Counted from the stretch's first letter, positions 18,511-28,393 are shown. The stretch: 64,000 bases of DNA from APNM01 sp040361335 (GCF_040361335.1 NZ_APNM01000008.1:1-64000), one strand, 5' to 3'. Numbers and translations: made by a program. The notes: generated from the sequence alone by a model not told the origin.

Positions 18511-21500
18511 CGCCCGCTTAGCCGGCGCGCCCGGCCGCTACGGGCGAACTGGCGCACGGTCAGTGCCACCAGGACCACCAGGAGCGCCATCACGATGAAC
18601 AGAAACACCGGGTGCTTGGACAGGGTCCAGTGCAGCCAGCTCAGGATCGGCAGGTCGCCGACATGGTAATCGTCGCCGATGCGGTAGGCGCTGACGTCCT
18701 TGCCGGTGAACAGGGCCAGGTCGCCCTCGATCTGGGCCCGTTGTGCGGGGTCGAGCACTTTCCGCGTGAGATCGGAGAGCTTTTCGCCGCTATGGGCCGC
18801 CAGGGCCACCACGCTGCGGCCCGAGTCCAGCGGCGACTCGAACCCGATCAGGGCGCTCACGGCCCCCTCGCTGCGAGCGATCACGTTGCCGGCGTGCCGG
18901 CGCGCCTGCTCGGCCGAGTCGTCGAACATGACGGTCGCCGTGAGGCGGTCGATCAAGCCCAGGGTACGCAGCTCGACCCGGCCGTCCTCGCCCATGCTCA
19001 ACGGCATGTGCTCGCCCCATTCACTGAGCAGGGGCTGGGTGTCGGCCGAGCCCAGCACCAGTAGGTTCTTGCCGGCCACCTGCTCGACCAGGTCCGGGCG
19101 CACCACCTGGAGCCGGATGGCCGGATAGCCGGTGAAGTTGCCGAACGCGCCCATCAGCGTCAGGTAGGCCTCCACCGCGGGCGGCGACCAGTCGCTGGGC
19201 ATCACCACGGCGGTGTCGGACAGGTCGGCCAGACGCGTGAACGGGAAGCCGGCGTTCACGAAATGGCCGAGTTCCGGCATCCGCGTGTAGTGCGGCAGGT
19301 GCGAGATATCGATGGTGGACTGCGGCGACACCGCGCCTTCGACGTTCTGGATCACCCGGCGGCAATCGGTCGACACCGGCTCGAAGTGGAATTGCATGGC
19401 CAGGTTGTCCGGACCGCCGGCCTTGCGCGCGGGCAGCATCACTTTCTCGCGCATCTCGTCGTGGCGCACGGCCGGGAACCAGCGGCGGAACTGCGCTACC
19501 GGCCAGATCGGGTCGTAGTGCGCCGGCAGGGCCCGCACGAAGCCGCCGTTGAAGCTGACGTTCAGGGTCGATTCGCCCTTGGCGTTGGCGATCTGGGTGA
19601 ACCGGTAGCGCAGGTCCAGCGGGATGCTTTCGGAACGCCAGGTGAACAGGTCCGGCGGGGTCAGCATGGGAACCCGGATCGGGTCCGGGAGGTAGCCGTC
19701 CACCTGCAGGGCCTCGTCGGAGACCAGGTCGCCGAGCGGCACCGGCTCGTCCGACGGCAGCCAGCGCGGCGCGTCGTAGGGCTCGCGCGGGTCGGGTTCC
19801 CGGAGCTGGTCGACATAGGCGTTGGCGCCGACCAGGGATTCCGAGCCCAGCACCAGCGCGCGCGCGGCGGCCTGCAGGGCCTGCGCGTCGGCGCCGACGA
19901 TGACCAGCAGCTTGGCGCGCGGGTTCACGGGGTTCGGCCGTATGGCGATGCGGGCGCCGCCGCCCTCCGGCAGCGAGATCCCGTCGAAGGGCGCCGCGCC
20001 GCGCGTGAACACCACGGCGTTGCCCTGCGGCAGGTGGCCGATGGAGACCGGGAAGTCGGCGCCGCGGTAGGCGGCGAGACCGCCGAACCACGAAGCGACG
20101 GTACCGGCCGCTTCCAGCATGGCCGCGTCCGGCGGCTGGGCGAACACGAACGGCAGCAGCAGATGGCCGGCGTCGCGACGGTCGAAAAACGGCCGCGGCA
20201 GCATCGACAGGTCATCCGCCAGCGGCAGCGGCCGGGTATCGAGCTTGAGCGTGGAGCGATCGCTGATCAGCGCCCAGAGGGTGTTGTGGAACAGGTCCTC
20301 GCACTCTTCCGTGTAGTGCCCGAGGAACTCGAATCTAAGCTGGTTGTAATCCACCAGCAGACGGGGATCGATATCGATCCTGCGGTCGATGCCCTCGGCC
20401 GTCTCGTCGTCGAGGTCCACGGAATGGATCAGCTCGCCGTTGACGTAGACGTGGAACTGGCTGAGGTCGTACAGCAGGCTGTCGGAGTGCGCCAGGCGCA
20501 GGTTGAGGGTGGCGTCGGTCACGACCTCGTCGGCGCGCACCGCGAAGCCGACGTCGCGGGTCGTGTTGACGCCGTTGAGCCGGACCGGCTCGGACACGCC
20601 CAGCTCGCCCAGGGTGTACAGGCGCTCGCGCGGTTCCACCGGCCGTACCTCGGTGTCGCCCTGGGCCTGTGCCGGCCCGCCGGACAGCGCCCCGAGCAGC
20701 AGCACGGCCGCCAGCGAGGCCGCGGCCGGCGCCGCCCGGCGCCCCCGCGACAGACGCCGCCGGGCGCGGCGCCGCAACTCCCCGCCGAGCAGGAAGATGC
20801 CGCCCAGCCCGTACTTGAGGATCTCCTTGAACGCGTGCCAGGGACGGTCCCGATCGCGTGCGGCGGCCCAGTCGAGCCAGGCGTCCGCGCGTCCGTACAG
20901 GCAGTAGATGAGATGCCGGCGCTGTTGCAAATCCATATCCTCGAACTCCAGACGCACGAACCCGTCGTCCGCGCTGATCACTTTGCTCGGCACGTATACC
21001 TCCTCGTGCTCGGGCAGCAGGGCCACCCACACCTCGTCACCGGGATGCAGATCCGAGCGACCGGCGTGCCGGATGGCAACGCCCCCCTCGGACAGGTCGA
21101 TGGTCTCGGCCTGCACCAGGCGCCGGCTCGGCAGGCGCATGTAGGCGGGCATCTGCACCGCCACGCGGGTGGTCCGGCGCAACTGCTGGCGTTCCCGCGT
21201 CACCGCGATCGCCACGCCCAGCAGGAGCGTGTTGTAGATGGCCCACACCAGATTCAGGACCACGGTGGGCCATTCGAAGCTGTTCCAGTGGACCAGGCGC
21301 ACCACGCCGAAGCCCAGGCCGATGACGTTGATCGCGAACAGGATCAGGTACGGCTTGGCCGTGGTCAGGTCCAGGTACTCGTCGCGGATCAGACCGCCCT
21401 TCGCGGTCACGTTGAACTTGCCGAGCTTGGGGTTGATCACGGCCAGCCACGTCGGGCGCCAGATGTAGGGGGCGAGCACGGTCTCGTAGACCTCGGCCCA

Positions 21501-22907
21501 GAACGAGTGCCGGAACGGTCCCTGCAGGCGCGACGTGGTCATCCAGGCCAGGAACAGGTGGGGGACCGCGTAGGCCGCGATCATGAAGGCCCAGGCCTGG
21601 AAGATGTGCACCTCGAACAGCAGGTAGCCCAGCGGCGCGGTCAGGAAGACGATCCGCGGCAGCGCGTAGAAGAAGTGCGACATCGCGTTCAGGTAGCACA
21701 GACGCTGCGCGATCGACAGCCCCCGCCCGAGCAACGGATTGTCGAGCCGGAATATCTGCGCCATGCCCCGCGCCCAGCGGATGCGCTGGCCCACGTGCCC
21801 GGAGATCGACTCGGTGGCCAGTCCCGCCGCCTGCGGGACGTTGTAATAGGCGCTGTGCCAACCGCGCCGGTGTAGCTTCAACGCCGTGTGGGCGTCCTCG
21901 GTGACGGTTTCCACGGCGACGCCGCCGATCTCGTCCAGCGCGGCGCGCCGCATGATCGCGCAGGAGCCGCAGAAGAAGGTGGCGTTCCAGAAATCGTTGC
22001 CGTCCTGGATCAGACGGTAGAACAGCTCGCCCTCGTTGGGGACCTTGCGGAAGGTCTTGAGGTTGCGCTCGAAGGGGTCCGGCGAGAAGAAATGGTGCGG
22101 CGTCTGGACCAGCGCGATGCGCGGGTCCTCCATGAATATGCCCACGGTGACCTGCAGGAACGAGCGCGTCGGGATATGGTCGGCGTCGAACATGGCGACC
22201 AGCTCGCCGTCGGTACGCGCCAGGGCATAGTTGATATTGCCCGCCTTGGCGTTCTCGGAGCCCTCGCGCGCGATATAGCCCACGCCCAGGGTTTCGGCCA
22301 GTTCGCGGAAATCGTGGCGGCCGCCGTCGTCGAGGACGTAGATGTTGAGCTTGTCGCGCGGCCAGTCCACGTCCAGCGCCGCCATGATCGTGGGCTGGAC
22401 CACCTCCAGCGGTTCGTTGAAGGTGGGGATGAACAGGTCCACGGTCGGCCACAGGTCGCGGTCGTCGGGCAGCTCGCTGGGCTTGCGGGACAGCGGCTGC
22501 AGGGTCTGGAAATAGCCCATCACCATCACGAACAGGGCGTAGAGCTCGGCGGCCAGCAGACCGAAGGTGAAGAACAGGTCGAAGGCCGTCACCCCGGGAT
22601 CGCCCACGCCCAGGGTCTCGGTGATGCGCCAGTACATGTAGCGCGAGCTGCTCAACAGCGACAATCCGATCAGGATCAGTGACGCCAGGTGGTGCTGATC
22701 GCGGCGCACGATCAGTGCCAGCACGATGCAAGCCACGGCCAGGAAGGTCTGGCCTTCCAGCGAGAGCGGCGTGGTGACCAGGAAATAGCCCACGACGATC
22801 GCCAGCGCGGCCACCGCCCACGTCACCGCCGGGCGCGTCAGGTGCGACAGCCAGCCCGACTCGCGGTCGGCCGGCGCGTCGTTCAGTTCTGGTTGGTTCG
22901 CAGCCAT
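18507..22907 (-). CDS. bcsAB: Fused cellulose synthase catalytic and periplasmic subunits BcsA-BcsB
   Basis: This 1466-residue polypeptide joins both core subunits. Residues 1-700 are BcsA: membrane segments, a GT2 domain with VLDDGG (D193-194), FDADH (D241, D243), TED (D338) and QRIRW (374-378), then a PilZ domain that binds c-di-GMP (RRTTR at 577-581, DLSEGG at 604-609). Residues from about 750 are BcsB, ending in a TM helix and basic tail. The join (about 722-750) keeps a signal-peptide-like hydrophobic run ending in PAQAQG. Such AB fusions are known in Komagataeibacter (AcsAB). It overlaps bcsQ by 25 bp. Confidence 0.95.
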   Translation of the reverse strand: MAANQPELNDAPADRESGWLSHLTRPAVTWAVAALAIVVGYFLVTTPLSLEGQTFLAVACIVLALIVRRDQHHLASLILIGLSLLSSSRYMYWRITETLGVGDPGVTAFDLFFTFGLLAAELYALFVMVMGYFQTLQPLSRKPSELPDDRDLWPTVDLFIPTFNEPLEVVQPTIMAALDVDWPRDKLNIYVLDDGGRHDFRELAETLGVGYIAREGSENAKAGNINYALARTDGELVAMFDADHIPTRSFLQVTVGIFMEDPRIALVQTPHHFFSPDPFERNLKTFRKVPNEGELFYRLIQDGNDFWNATFFCGSCAIMRRAALDEIGGVAVETVTEDAHTALKLHRRGWHSAYYNVPQAAGLATESISGHVGQRIRWARGMAQIFRLDNPLLGRGLSIAQRLCYLNAMSHFFYALPRIVFLTAPLGYLLFEVHIFQAWAFMIAAYAVPHLFLAWMTTSRLQGPFRHSFWAEVYETVLAPYIWRPTWLAVINPKLGKFNVTAKGGLIRDEYLDLTTAKPYLILFAINVIGLGFGVVRLVHWNSFEWPTVVLNLVWAIYNTLLLGVAIAVTRERQQLRRTTRVAVQMPAYMRLPSRRLVQAETIDLSEGGVAIRHAGRSDLHPGDEVWVALLPEHEEVYVPSKVISADDGFVRLEFEDMDLQQRRHLIYCLYGRADAWLDWAAARDRDRPWHAFKEILKYGLGGIFLLGGELRRRARRRLSRGRRAAPAAASLAAVLLLGALSGGPAQAQGDTEVRPVEPRERLYTLGELGVSEPVRLNGVNTTRDVGFAVRADEVVTDATLNLRLAHSDSLLYDLSQFHVYVNGELIHSVDLDDETAEGIDRRIDIDPRLLVDYNQLRFEFLGHYTEECEDLFHNTLWALISDRSTLKLDTRPLPLADDLSMLPRPFFDRRDAGHLLLPFVFAQPPDAAMLEAAGTVASWFGGLAAYRGADFPVSIGHLPQGNAVVFTRGAAPFDGISLPEGGGARIAIRPNPVNPRAKLLVIVGADAQALQAAARALVLGSESLVGANAYVDQLREPDPREPYDAPRWLPSDEPVPLGDLVSDEALQVDGYLPDPIRVPMLTPPDLFTWRSESIPLDLRYRFTQIANAKGESTLNVSFNGGFVRALPAHYDPIWPVAQFRRWFPAVRHDEMREKVMLPARKAGGPDNLAMQFHFEPVSTDCRRVIQNVEGAVSPQSTIDISHLPHYTRMPELGHFVNAGFPFTRLADLSDTAVVMPSDWSPPAVEAYLTLMGAFGNFTGYPAIRLQVVRPDLVEQVAGKNLLVLGSADTQPLLSEWGEHMPLSMGEDGRVELRTLGLIDRLTATVMFDDSAEQARRHAGNVIARSEGAVSALIGFESPLDSGRSVVALAAHSGEKLSDLTRKVLDPAQRAQIEGDLALFTGKDVSAYRIGDDYHVGDLPILSWLHWTLSKHPVFLFIVMALLVVLVALTVRQFARSGRARRLSGR

Positions 22908-23641
22908 TCGACGATTTCCTGCATGTCCCTGATCGCGACCGAGTCCGGCGCCCGCAAGCCGAGCGGCTCGCCGCAGGCCAGGGCCTCCTCGACCGACACG
23001 TCGTAGTGGACGACCCAGACCGTGCCGTCGTCCCCGACCCCGTCACGCATCAGGTCGACCACGTCCCGGCTCAACGGCCGCAGCGGATCGAGCTGATTGA
23101 CGATGAACCCCTTGACCGGCGACTTCGTAAGATTCGGCCTCATGTCGCGCAGATAGTCCTGCATCAGATGCAGTGAGGCGAACGACGCGGCATCCGAGAG
23201 AAACGCCATCAGCACCGTGTCCGACGCCCGCACCGCCTGCGCCATCTGCAGGTTCGGCCCCGGCGGGTTGTCGATCAGGACGACGTCGTACTCCAGCTCG
23301 GCCAGGTTGCGTGCGATCCAGTCGGGCTTCTCCCGCATGCGCCGGTCGACCTCGGCCCGCAGGGCACGGTCGGAACGGCCGTAGGGCAGGCAATCCACGC
23401 CATAACGAGTCTGGAAAATGGCGTCGTCGAAGCCGCCGCCCTCGGCGACGGTCGTCGCCAGGCCGCGCGGCTCCTCCGGCGAAATGCCGAAATGCAGCCG
23501 CAAGGCGTTCTGCGGATCCAGATCGATCACCAACGTACGTCCGGCCCCCTCTTCGCTCGCACGCCACAAAACCGACAGATTGGCCGTCAGGGTCGTCTTG
23601 CCGACGCCGCCCTTCGGCGAGACCATCGCCACTACCCGCAT
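22883..23641 (-). CDS. bcsQ: Cellulose biosynthesis ATPase BcsQ (ParA/MinD-like)
   Basis: This 252-residue protein has SPKGGVGKTTLTANL (deviant Walker A), VIDLDPQNALRLHFG and the VVLIDNPPGP Walker B region, the signature of BcsQ/YhjQ. In enterobacteria BcsQ is needed for cellulose synthesis and works with BcsR and BcsE in the cytosolic part of the complex. It lies between bcsR/P and bcsAB. Its ATG shares one base with the preceding stop (TGATG). Confidence 0.93.
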   Translation of the reverse strand: MRVVAMVSPKGGVGKTTLTANLSVLWRASEEGAGRTLVIDLDPQNALRLHFGISPEEPRGLATTVAEGGGFDDAIFQTRYGVDCLPYGRSDRALRAEVDRRMREKPDWIARNLAELEYDVVLIDNPPGPNLQMAQAVRASDTVLMAFLSDAASFASLHLMQDYLRDMRPNLTKSPVKGFIVNQLDPLRPLSRDVVDLMRDGVGDDGTVWVVHYDVSVEEALACGEPLGLRAPDSVAIRDMQEIVEWLRTNQN

Positions 23642-24453
23642 CAGCCGCGATCCCGGTCGCTATCGGCATCCGATACGGACCGGGACTCGCCCGGTGGCGC
23701 CCCGCCCCGGCCGTCGCCCAGTCGCCGCGCCAGGGTGGACAGCGGACTGTCGTCCCGCGCCGGCTCCGGGTCCGCCGGCGCCTTGCTACGCAGCCGCTGG
23801 AACACCCCGGCCACGCCGCTTCCCTCCTTATCGGCAGGCCGCCCGCAATCTTGCGTCCGCGACGGCATGTCCCGTTCCGGCGGACGCGCCGGCGCAACCG
23901 GCCGGGACGCCTGCGCCGGCTCCTTCGGCACGTCCTCCGGCGCCTCCCGCGAGGCTTCCTTCGGACTTTCCTGCGGGGAATCCTTCGGGGCCTGCTTGGC
24001 GGAGTCCTTGGGCGCTCCGCCGAGGCGGCCCCACCAGCCGCCGCCGGCGGCCGGCGCCGGCTTGGTCGGTCCGGCGGATTCCGGAGCGGCGGTCCGCGCC
24101 GGCTCCGCCGGCGACGGCGCGGGCTCGGCCGGTTTCGGGGCGGACCGCTCCGTGACGGGGGCCGAATGCCGGAAACCGGCACGGTGGGCGTCCTCGCCCT
24201 CCTCCACGCGGCGCGGCCGGATCACGGTGCTGCCGTCGGATTCGGATTCGACATGCGATTGCCGGACCCGTGGCGGCTCCAGGGTCTCCGGACGGCCGCC
24301 GTGCATGCGCACGAGCTGGGCAAGCAACGGCCAGCGGGCGCGGCTGTCCGCCTCGCGCTGCTTCTCGGCCTCGGTCCGATAGTCGTGGTAGTGCTGATCC
24401 TCGACCCCGAGCCGCCGGAACAAGGCCTTGATATCGTGACGTTGCTCGCTCAT
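23641..24453 (-). CDS. BcsR-like domain fused to a proline-rich BcsP-like tail
   Basis: This 270-residue cytosolic protein begins with a block that resembles BcsR: DIKALFRRLGVEDQHYHDY followed by RARWPLLAQL (residues 7-48), matching the DI-L-L-Y-WPLL pattern of enterobacterial BcsR. The rest is a disordered region rich in Pro, Glu, Lys and Ala (about 60-215), then a short amphipathic block GVAGVFQRLRSK and SPLSTLARRLG. This fits the BcsP proteins of some cellulose operons. It is directly coupled to bcsQ, the known BcsR partner, and follows bcsD by 129 bp. Confidence 0.78.
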   Translation of the reverse strand: MSEQRHDIKALFRRLGVEDQHYHDYRTEAEKQREADSRARWPLLAQLVRMHGGRPETLEPPRVRQSHVESESDGSTVIRPRRVEEGEDAHRAGFRHSAPVTERSAPKPAEPAPSPAEPARTAAPESAGPTKPAPAAGGGWWGRLGGAPKDSAKQAPKDSPQESPKEASREAPEDVPKEPAQASRPVAPARPPERDMPSRTQDCGRPADKEGSGVAGVFQRLRSKAPADPEPARDDSPLSTLARRLGDGRGGAPPGESRSVSDADSDRDRG

Positions 24454-24582
24454 ATGAACTCAGCGCTTCTTCTGCAGGCCCGTCCGGGGAGACGGCGTCG
24501 GACCGGTGGCCGGCGCATTCCCCCGGGGACCACGTTTATCGCCTCCCGGCAGTCCCTCCATCCCTGGTCCCGACCCACGGCC

Positions 24583-25062
24583 TCAGGCCTGTGCGTCCGG
24601 GGCCAGGCGGTATTCGATCGCGTCATCCGCGCCGGTCACATCGCCGTGCTGGCGGAGCACCAGGTCCTCGCCGGCGCCCAGCGCCGCGAACCATTCCGCG
24701 TAGACGCCCTCCAGCAGGGCCGGCGTCCAGACGAGGGACTCGGCGCCGAACGCCGCGCGCAGGGGCGAGCAGTAATGCGTGATGGAGATGAAGTCGTCGG
24801 TCTCGTCCACCTGGACGAGACCCCAGTCGATGGCGCGCCAGGCCTCGTTGATGGAGGCTTCCAGCCGTTTGAGGTCGCTCGCGTCGGGGGTGGGCAGATA
24901 TTCGACCATGCGCCGGCCCATCGCGTAGAACAGGCCCCGGCGCTCCGTATCGGGAAGTTGCGCGTTCATTTCCTTTGCCAGCGCCTGGAGGAAAGGTCGC
25001 CATTGCCGGTTACAGACCGCGGTAAAGAGAAATTCGAGACTGCGTTCGTCGATATCCGGCAC
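24583..25062 (-). CDS. bcsD: Cellulose synthase subunit BcsD
   Basis: This 159-residue protein matches BcsD/AcsD in length and core pattern (QWRPFLQALAKEMNAQL, GLFYAMGRRM, then WGLVQVDE with FISITHYCSP). BcsD forms a periplasmic ring-like octamer that aligns glucan chains into crystalline cellulose. Its presence together with an AB fusion makes this a type I-like bcs operon. The start is GTG with AGGGGG upstream. It is the first gene of the minus-strand operon, divergent from nfeD, with a 165-bp intergenic region that should hold both promoters. Confidence 0.88.
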   Translation of the reverse strand: MPDIDERSLEFLFTAVCNRQWRPFLQALAKEMNAQLPDTERRGLFYAMGRRMVEYLPTPDASDLKRLEASINEAWRAIDWGLVQVDETDDFISITHYCSPLRAAFGAESLVWTPALLEGVYAEWFAALGAGEDLVLRQHGDVTGADDAIEYRLAPDAQA

Positions 25063-25227
25063 CGATCGGCCCCCTCATTTTTTGCGGCATGGCGATAGGA
25101 TGCCTGTATCGGCTAGGTTTGTCATACCATTAGCCTGAATTCTTCAGCCTTCACGACGGGTTGCGATCCGGGCGGCACCGACGACGACCATGGCGCCGGT
25201 CCCGCAACGAGGTACGGGGGACGCACG

Positions 25228-26622
25228 ATGCACGACGGTCACGGACGCTTGCGGCGACTCATCCGGCACGCCCTTGCAGCCGCATGCCTGGCGGTTTTGC
25301 CCGCCACGACGGGCCTCGCGGCCGGCGCCGCGCATGTGCTGGCGATCACGGGACCGATCGGCCCGGCCACCCAGGGCTACGTCGAGCGCGGCATCGAGGC
25401 GGCCGAATCGGAGGGCGCCGAACTGGTGTTGCTCCGCATCGACACACCGGGCGGGCTCGACCAGGCGATGCGCGGGATCGTCAAGGCGGTCCTGGCCGCG
25501 CGGGTGCCGGTCGTGGGCTACGTCGCGCCGTCCGGCGCCCGTGCCGCCAGCGCCGGCACCTACATCCTGTACGCCACGCACATCGCGGCCATGGCGCCGG
25601 CGACCAACCTGGGCTCGGCCACGCCGGTGTCGATCGGCGGTGGCGGCGGCCCCTTCGGCGGCGGTGGCGGCGGCGAGGGCAAGCCGCCCGCCGACGGCGA
25701 TGCCGGGAACACCGGCGAAGAGCCCGTTGCCGACAACGAGACGGCGATGCGGCGCAAGGTGGTCAACGACGCCGTCGCCTACATCCGCGGCCTCGCCGAA
25801 CGGCGCGGGCGCAACGCCGACTGGGCGGAAAAGGCGGTGCGCGAGGGTGCCAGCCTGAGCGCCGGGGAGGCGGCCGAACGCGACGTGATCGACCTCGTGG
25901 CGGAAAGCACCCCGGCCCTGCTCGCGGCGATCGACGGACGTACCGTCACCGTCGCGGGCGAGGATGTCACGCTGGCCGCCTCGGACCTGGCGCTGATCGA
26001 GCGCGAGCCCGACTGGCGGATGAAGCTGCTAGCGGTGATCACCAATCCGACCGTGGCCTACATCCTGATGATGATCGGCATCTACGGCCTGATCTTGGAA
26101 GGTTACAACCCCGGCAGCTTCGTACCCGGTGTGACCGGCGCCATCTGCCTGCTGCTGGCCCTGTTCGCCTTCCAGATCCTGCCGGTGAACTTCGCCGGCC
26201 TGGCCCTGATCGGTCTCGGGGTGGCCCTGATGGTCGCGGAGGCATTCGCGCCCAGTTTCGGCATACTCGGGCTCGGCGGCGTCGCCGCCTTCGTCTTCGG
26301 CTCGATCATGCTCATGGACACCGGCGTGCCCGGCTACCAGGTGCCGCTGGCGATCATCGGCGCCACCGCCACGGCCTCGGCCATCGTGCTGTTCCTGATC
26401 GTATATCTGTTCATGCGCTCGCGCGCGCGGCGCGTGGCCACCGGCAGCGAGGGCATGGTCGGCGCCGTGGGCGAGGCGCTGGAGGATTTCGACGGCCGCG
26501 GCCGCGTCTTCGTGCACGGCGAGAACTGGCGGGCGACCGCCGACACGCCCGTGCGGCGCGGTCAGCGGGTCCGTGTCACGGCCGTGAGCGGTCTCACGGT
26601 CACCGTGGTTCCGGCGGAATGA
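25228..26622 (+). CDS. NfeD-family membrane serine protease (ClpP-class)
   Basis: This 464-residue protein has a signal peptide, then a ClpP-like protease domain with the Ser/Lys dyad of the 1510-type NfeD proteases (S108 in RAASAGTYIL, K177 in MRRKVVND). Four or five membrane helices (about 250-390) and a C-terminal OB-fold NfeD domain follow. A Gly-rich insert at 137-160 sits between the two catalytic residues. Relatives cleave the C-terminus of their partner stomatin, which is encoded directly downstream. It is divergent from the cellulose operon. Confidence 0.92.
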   Translation: MHDGHGRLRRLIRHALAAACLAVLPATTGLAAGAAHVLAITGPIGPATQGYVERGIEAAESEGAELVLLRIDTPGGLDQAMRGIVKAVLAARVPVVGYVAPSGARAASAGTYILYATHIAAMAPATNLGSATPVSIGGGGGPFGGGGGGEGKPPADGDAGNTGEEPVADNETAMRRKVVNDAVAYIRGLAERRGRNADWAEKAVREGASLSAGEAAERDVIDLVAESTPALLAAIDGRTVTVAGEDVTLAASDLALIEREPDWRMKLLAVITNPTVAYILMMIGIYGLILEGYNPGSFVPGVTGAICLLLALFAFQILPVNFAGLALIGLGVALMVAEAFAPSFGILGLGGVAAFVFGSIMLMDTGVPGYQVPLAIIGATATASAIVLFLIVYLFMRSRARRVATGSEGMVGAVGEALEDFDGRGRVFVHGENWRATADTPVRRGQRVRVTAVSGLTVTVVPAE

Positions 26623-26668
26623 CCCGGTTCCCACTCAAACCGGCATCCCATCAAGCAAGGAGGTTGCC

Positions 26669-27433
26669 ATGATGTTCAATTTCGGAATCGTGCTGCTGGC
26701 GCTGCTGCTGGCGTTCGTCTTCAGCGCCATCAAGATCCTGCCGGAGTACGAGCGGGGCGTGGTGTTCACGCTCGGCCGCTTCACCGGCGTCAAGGGGCCG
26801 GGCCTGATCCTGATCATTCCCTTCGTGCAGCGGCTGATCAAGGTCGACCTGCGGGTGGTGGTCATGGACGTGCCCACCCAGGACGTGATCTCGCGCGACA
26901 ACGTCTCGGTCCAGGTCAACGCGGTGGTCTACTTCCGCGTGGTGAACCCGGACAAGGCGATCATCGAAGTGGAGCACTACTACGACGCGGTGAGTCAGCT
27001 CGCGCAGACCACCCTGCGTTCGGTGCTGGGCCAGCACGAGCTGGACGACATGCTCGCCGAGCGCGACAAGCTCAACGCCGACATCCAGGAGATCCTGGAC
27101 AAGCACACCGACGCCTGGGGCATCAAGGTGGCCAACGTCGAGATCAAGCATGTCGATCTCGACGAGAGCATGATCCGCGCGATCGCGCGCCAGGCCGAGG
27201 CCGAGCGCTCGCGGCGGGCCAAGGTGATCCACGCCGAGGGCGAGATGCAGGCGGCCAAGAACCTGGAGGGCGCCGCGGAACAACTCTCGCGCCAGCCGCA
27301 GGCGATCCAGCTCCGCTATCTGCAGACCCTGATCGACATCGCCGGCGAGAACAACTCGACCATCGTGTTCCCGCTGCCGATGGACCTGATCAAGCCGCTG
27401 TTGGGCGGAGACGAGCCGCCGAAATCGTCGTAG
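26669..27433 (+). CDS. Stomatin-like SPFH protein (slipin)
   Basis: This 254-residue protein has one N-terminal hydrophobic anchor (FGIVLLALLLAFVF), then an SPFH/Band 7 domain (VDLRVVVMDVPTQDVISRDNV) and a coiled-coil Glu/Arg/Ala segment (about 175-215). It should form oligomeric membrane scaffolds. A strong AAGGAGG site precedes the ATG and the gene is 46 bp behind nfeD, the classic NfeD-slipin pair. It converges with degV, only 15 bp apart. Confidence 0.94.
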   Translation: MMFNFGIVLLALLLAFVFSAIKILPEYERGVVFTLGRFTGVKGPGLILIIPFVQRLIKVDLRVVVMDVPTQDVISRDNVSVQVNAVVYFRVVNPDKAIIEVEHYYDAVSQLAQTTLRSVLGQHELDDMLAERDKLNADIQEILDKHTDAWGIKVANVEIKHVDLDESMIRAIARQAEAERSRRAKVIHAEGEMQAAKNLEGAAEQLSRQPQAIQLRYLQTLIDIAGENNSTIVFPLPMDLIKPLLGGDEPPKSS

Positions 27434-27448
27434 GCGGCGCCCGCCGGG

Positions 27449-28393
27449 CTACGTCTCCAGCGGCACGGGCTCGGAGATGAAACCGACGCTGACCGCCCCG
27501 GGGCCGATGTTGACCCCGCCGGTCAGGCTCATGGAGGCGGTCAGAAGCTGCACGTCGTGCGCCTCGGCGGCGCGCGCCAGCCGCTCGTAGCCGGGCAACT
27601 GCTTGGCCGCCTCGGCGTCGCCGGCGTAGCTGACGCAGACCACGGGTGCGAGCAGCCCGCGCTCGACGCACTTGGCGGCGTGCTCGAACATTGTCTGCAC
27701 GCCGTTCTCGAAGCCGCGCACCTTGGCCGCGGGGAAGGTCTCGTCGGCGCGCGCGCAGAGGATGGGCTTGATATCCAGGGCCGTGCCCAGGAAGGCCCCG
27801 AGCCAGCCGACGCTCTTGTCGCCCTTCTTGCGGGCGCGCTCGCGCAGGTAGTAGATGTCCGGCACCACGCCGTAGCCGGTGGCCTTGGAGGCCAGCCCCT
27901 CGATGCGCTGACGGATCTCGTTGACCTTGACCCCGGCCTTGATCAGGCGGATGGTCTCGGCCGCGAGCACGCCCTGCCCCGCGAACAGCGTTTGGCTGTC
28001 GATCACCCGCAGCGCGAACGGCCCCTCGACCCCCGCCTGCCGCCGGATGGGCTTGTATTCCCGCAGGATGGCATGGGACGCCTCGGTGGCGTTGGAGAAG
28101 ATCGGACTGCGGCTCTTGGGCACCGTTTCGACCAGGGCGTAGTCGAAGTCGACCACCACGCGTTCCAGGAACAGATCCTTGATCTGTTCCACCGAGTACG
28201 GCACCGACTCGGCGTCGTGCGACTTGTCCAGCGCGTGGCGCTGGTAGAAATCCTTGATCCGTTGCGGATCGCGGTCGTCGACGAACAACTCGTCGCCGAT
28301 CCGGATCGAGATCGGCAGCACCAGGATGCCGTGCTCGTCGATAAAGGACTTGGGCAGGTCGCAACCCGAGTCCACCACCAGACCGATTCTCAT
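27449..28393 (-). CDS. DegV-family fatty-acid-binding protein
   Basis: This 314-residue protein starts with VVDSGCDLP, the DegV opening, and carries the later MSLTGGVNIGPGAVSVGF block that contacts the fatty acid carboxylate. DegV proteins bind long-chain fatty acids; in Firmicutes the FakB members present them to the FakA kinase, but no kinase gene is here. A GGGGGAGA ribosome binding site lies nine bases upstream of the ATG. Its physiological role in gammaproteobacteria is not settled. Confidence 0.9.
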   Translation of the reverse strand: MRIGLVVDSGCDLPKSFIDEHGILVLPISIRIGDELFVDDRDPQRIKDFYQRHALDKSHDAESVPYSVEQIKDLFLERVVVDFDYALVETVPKSRSPIFSNATEASHAILREYKPIRRQAGVEGPFALRVIDSQTLFAGQGVLAAETIRLIKAGVKVNEIRQRIEGLASKATGYGVVPDIYYLRERARKKGDKSVGWLGAFLGTALDIKPILCARADETFPAAKVRGFENGVQTMFEHAAKCVERGLLAPVVCVSYAGDAEAAKQLPGYERLARAAEAHDVQLLTASMSLTGGVNIGPGAVSVGFISEPVPLET

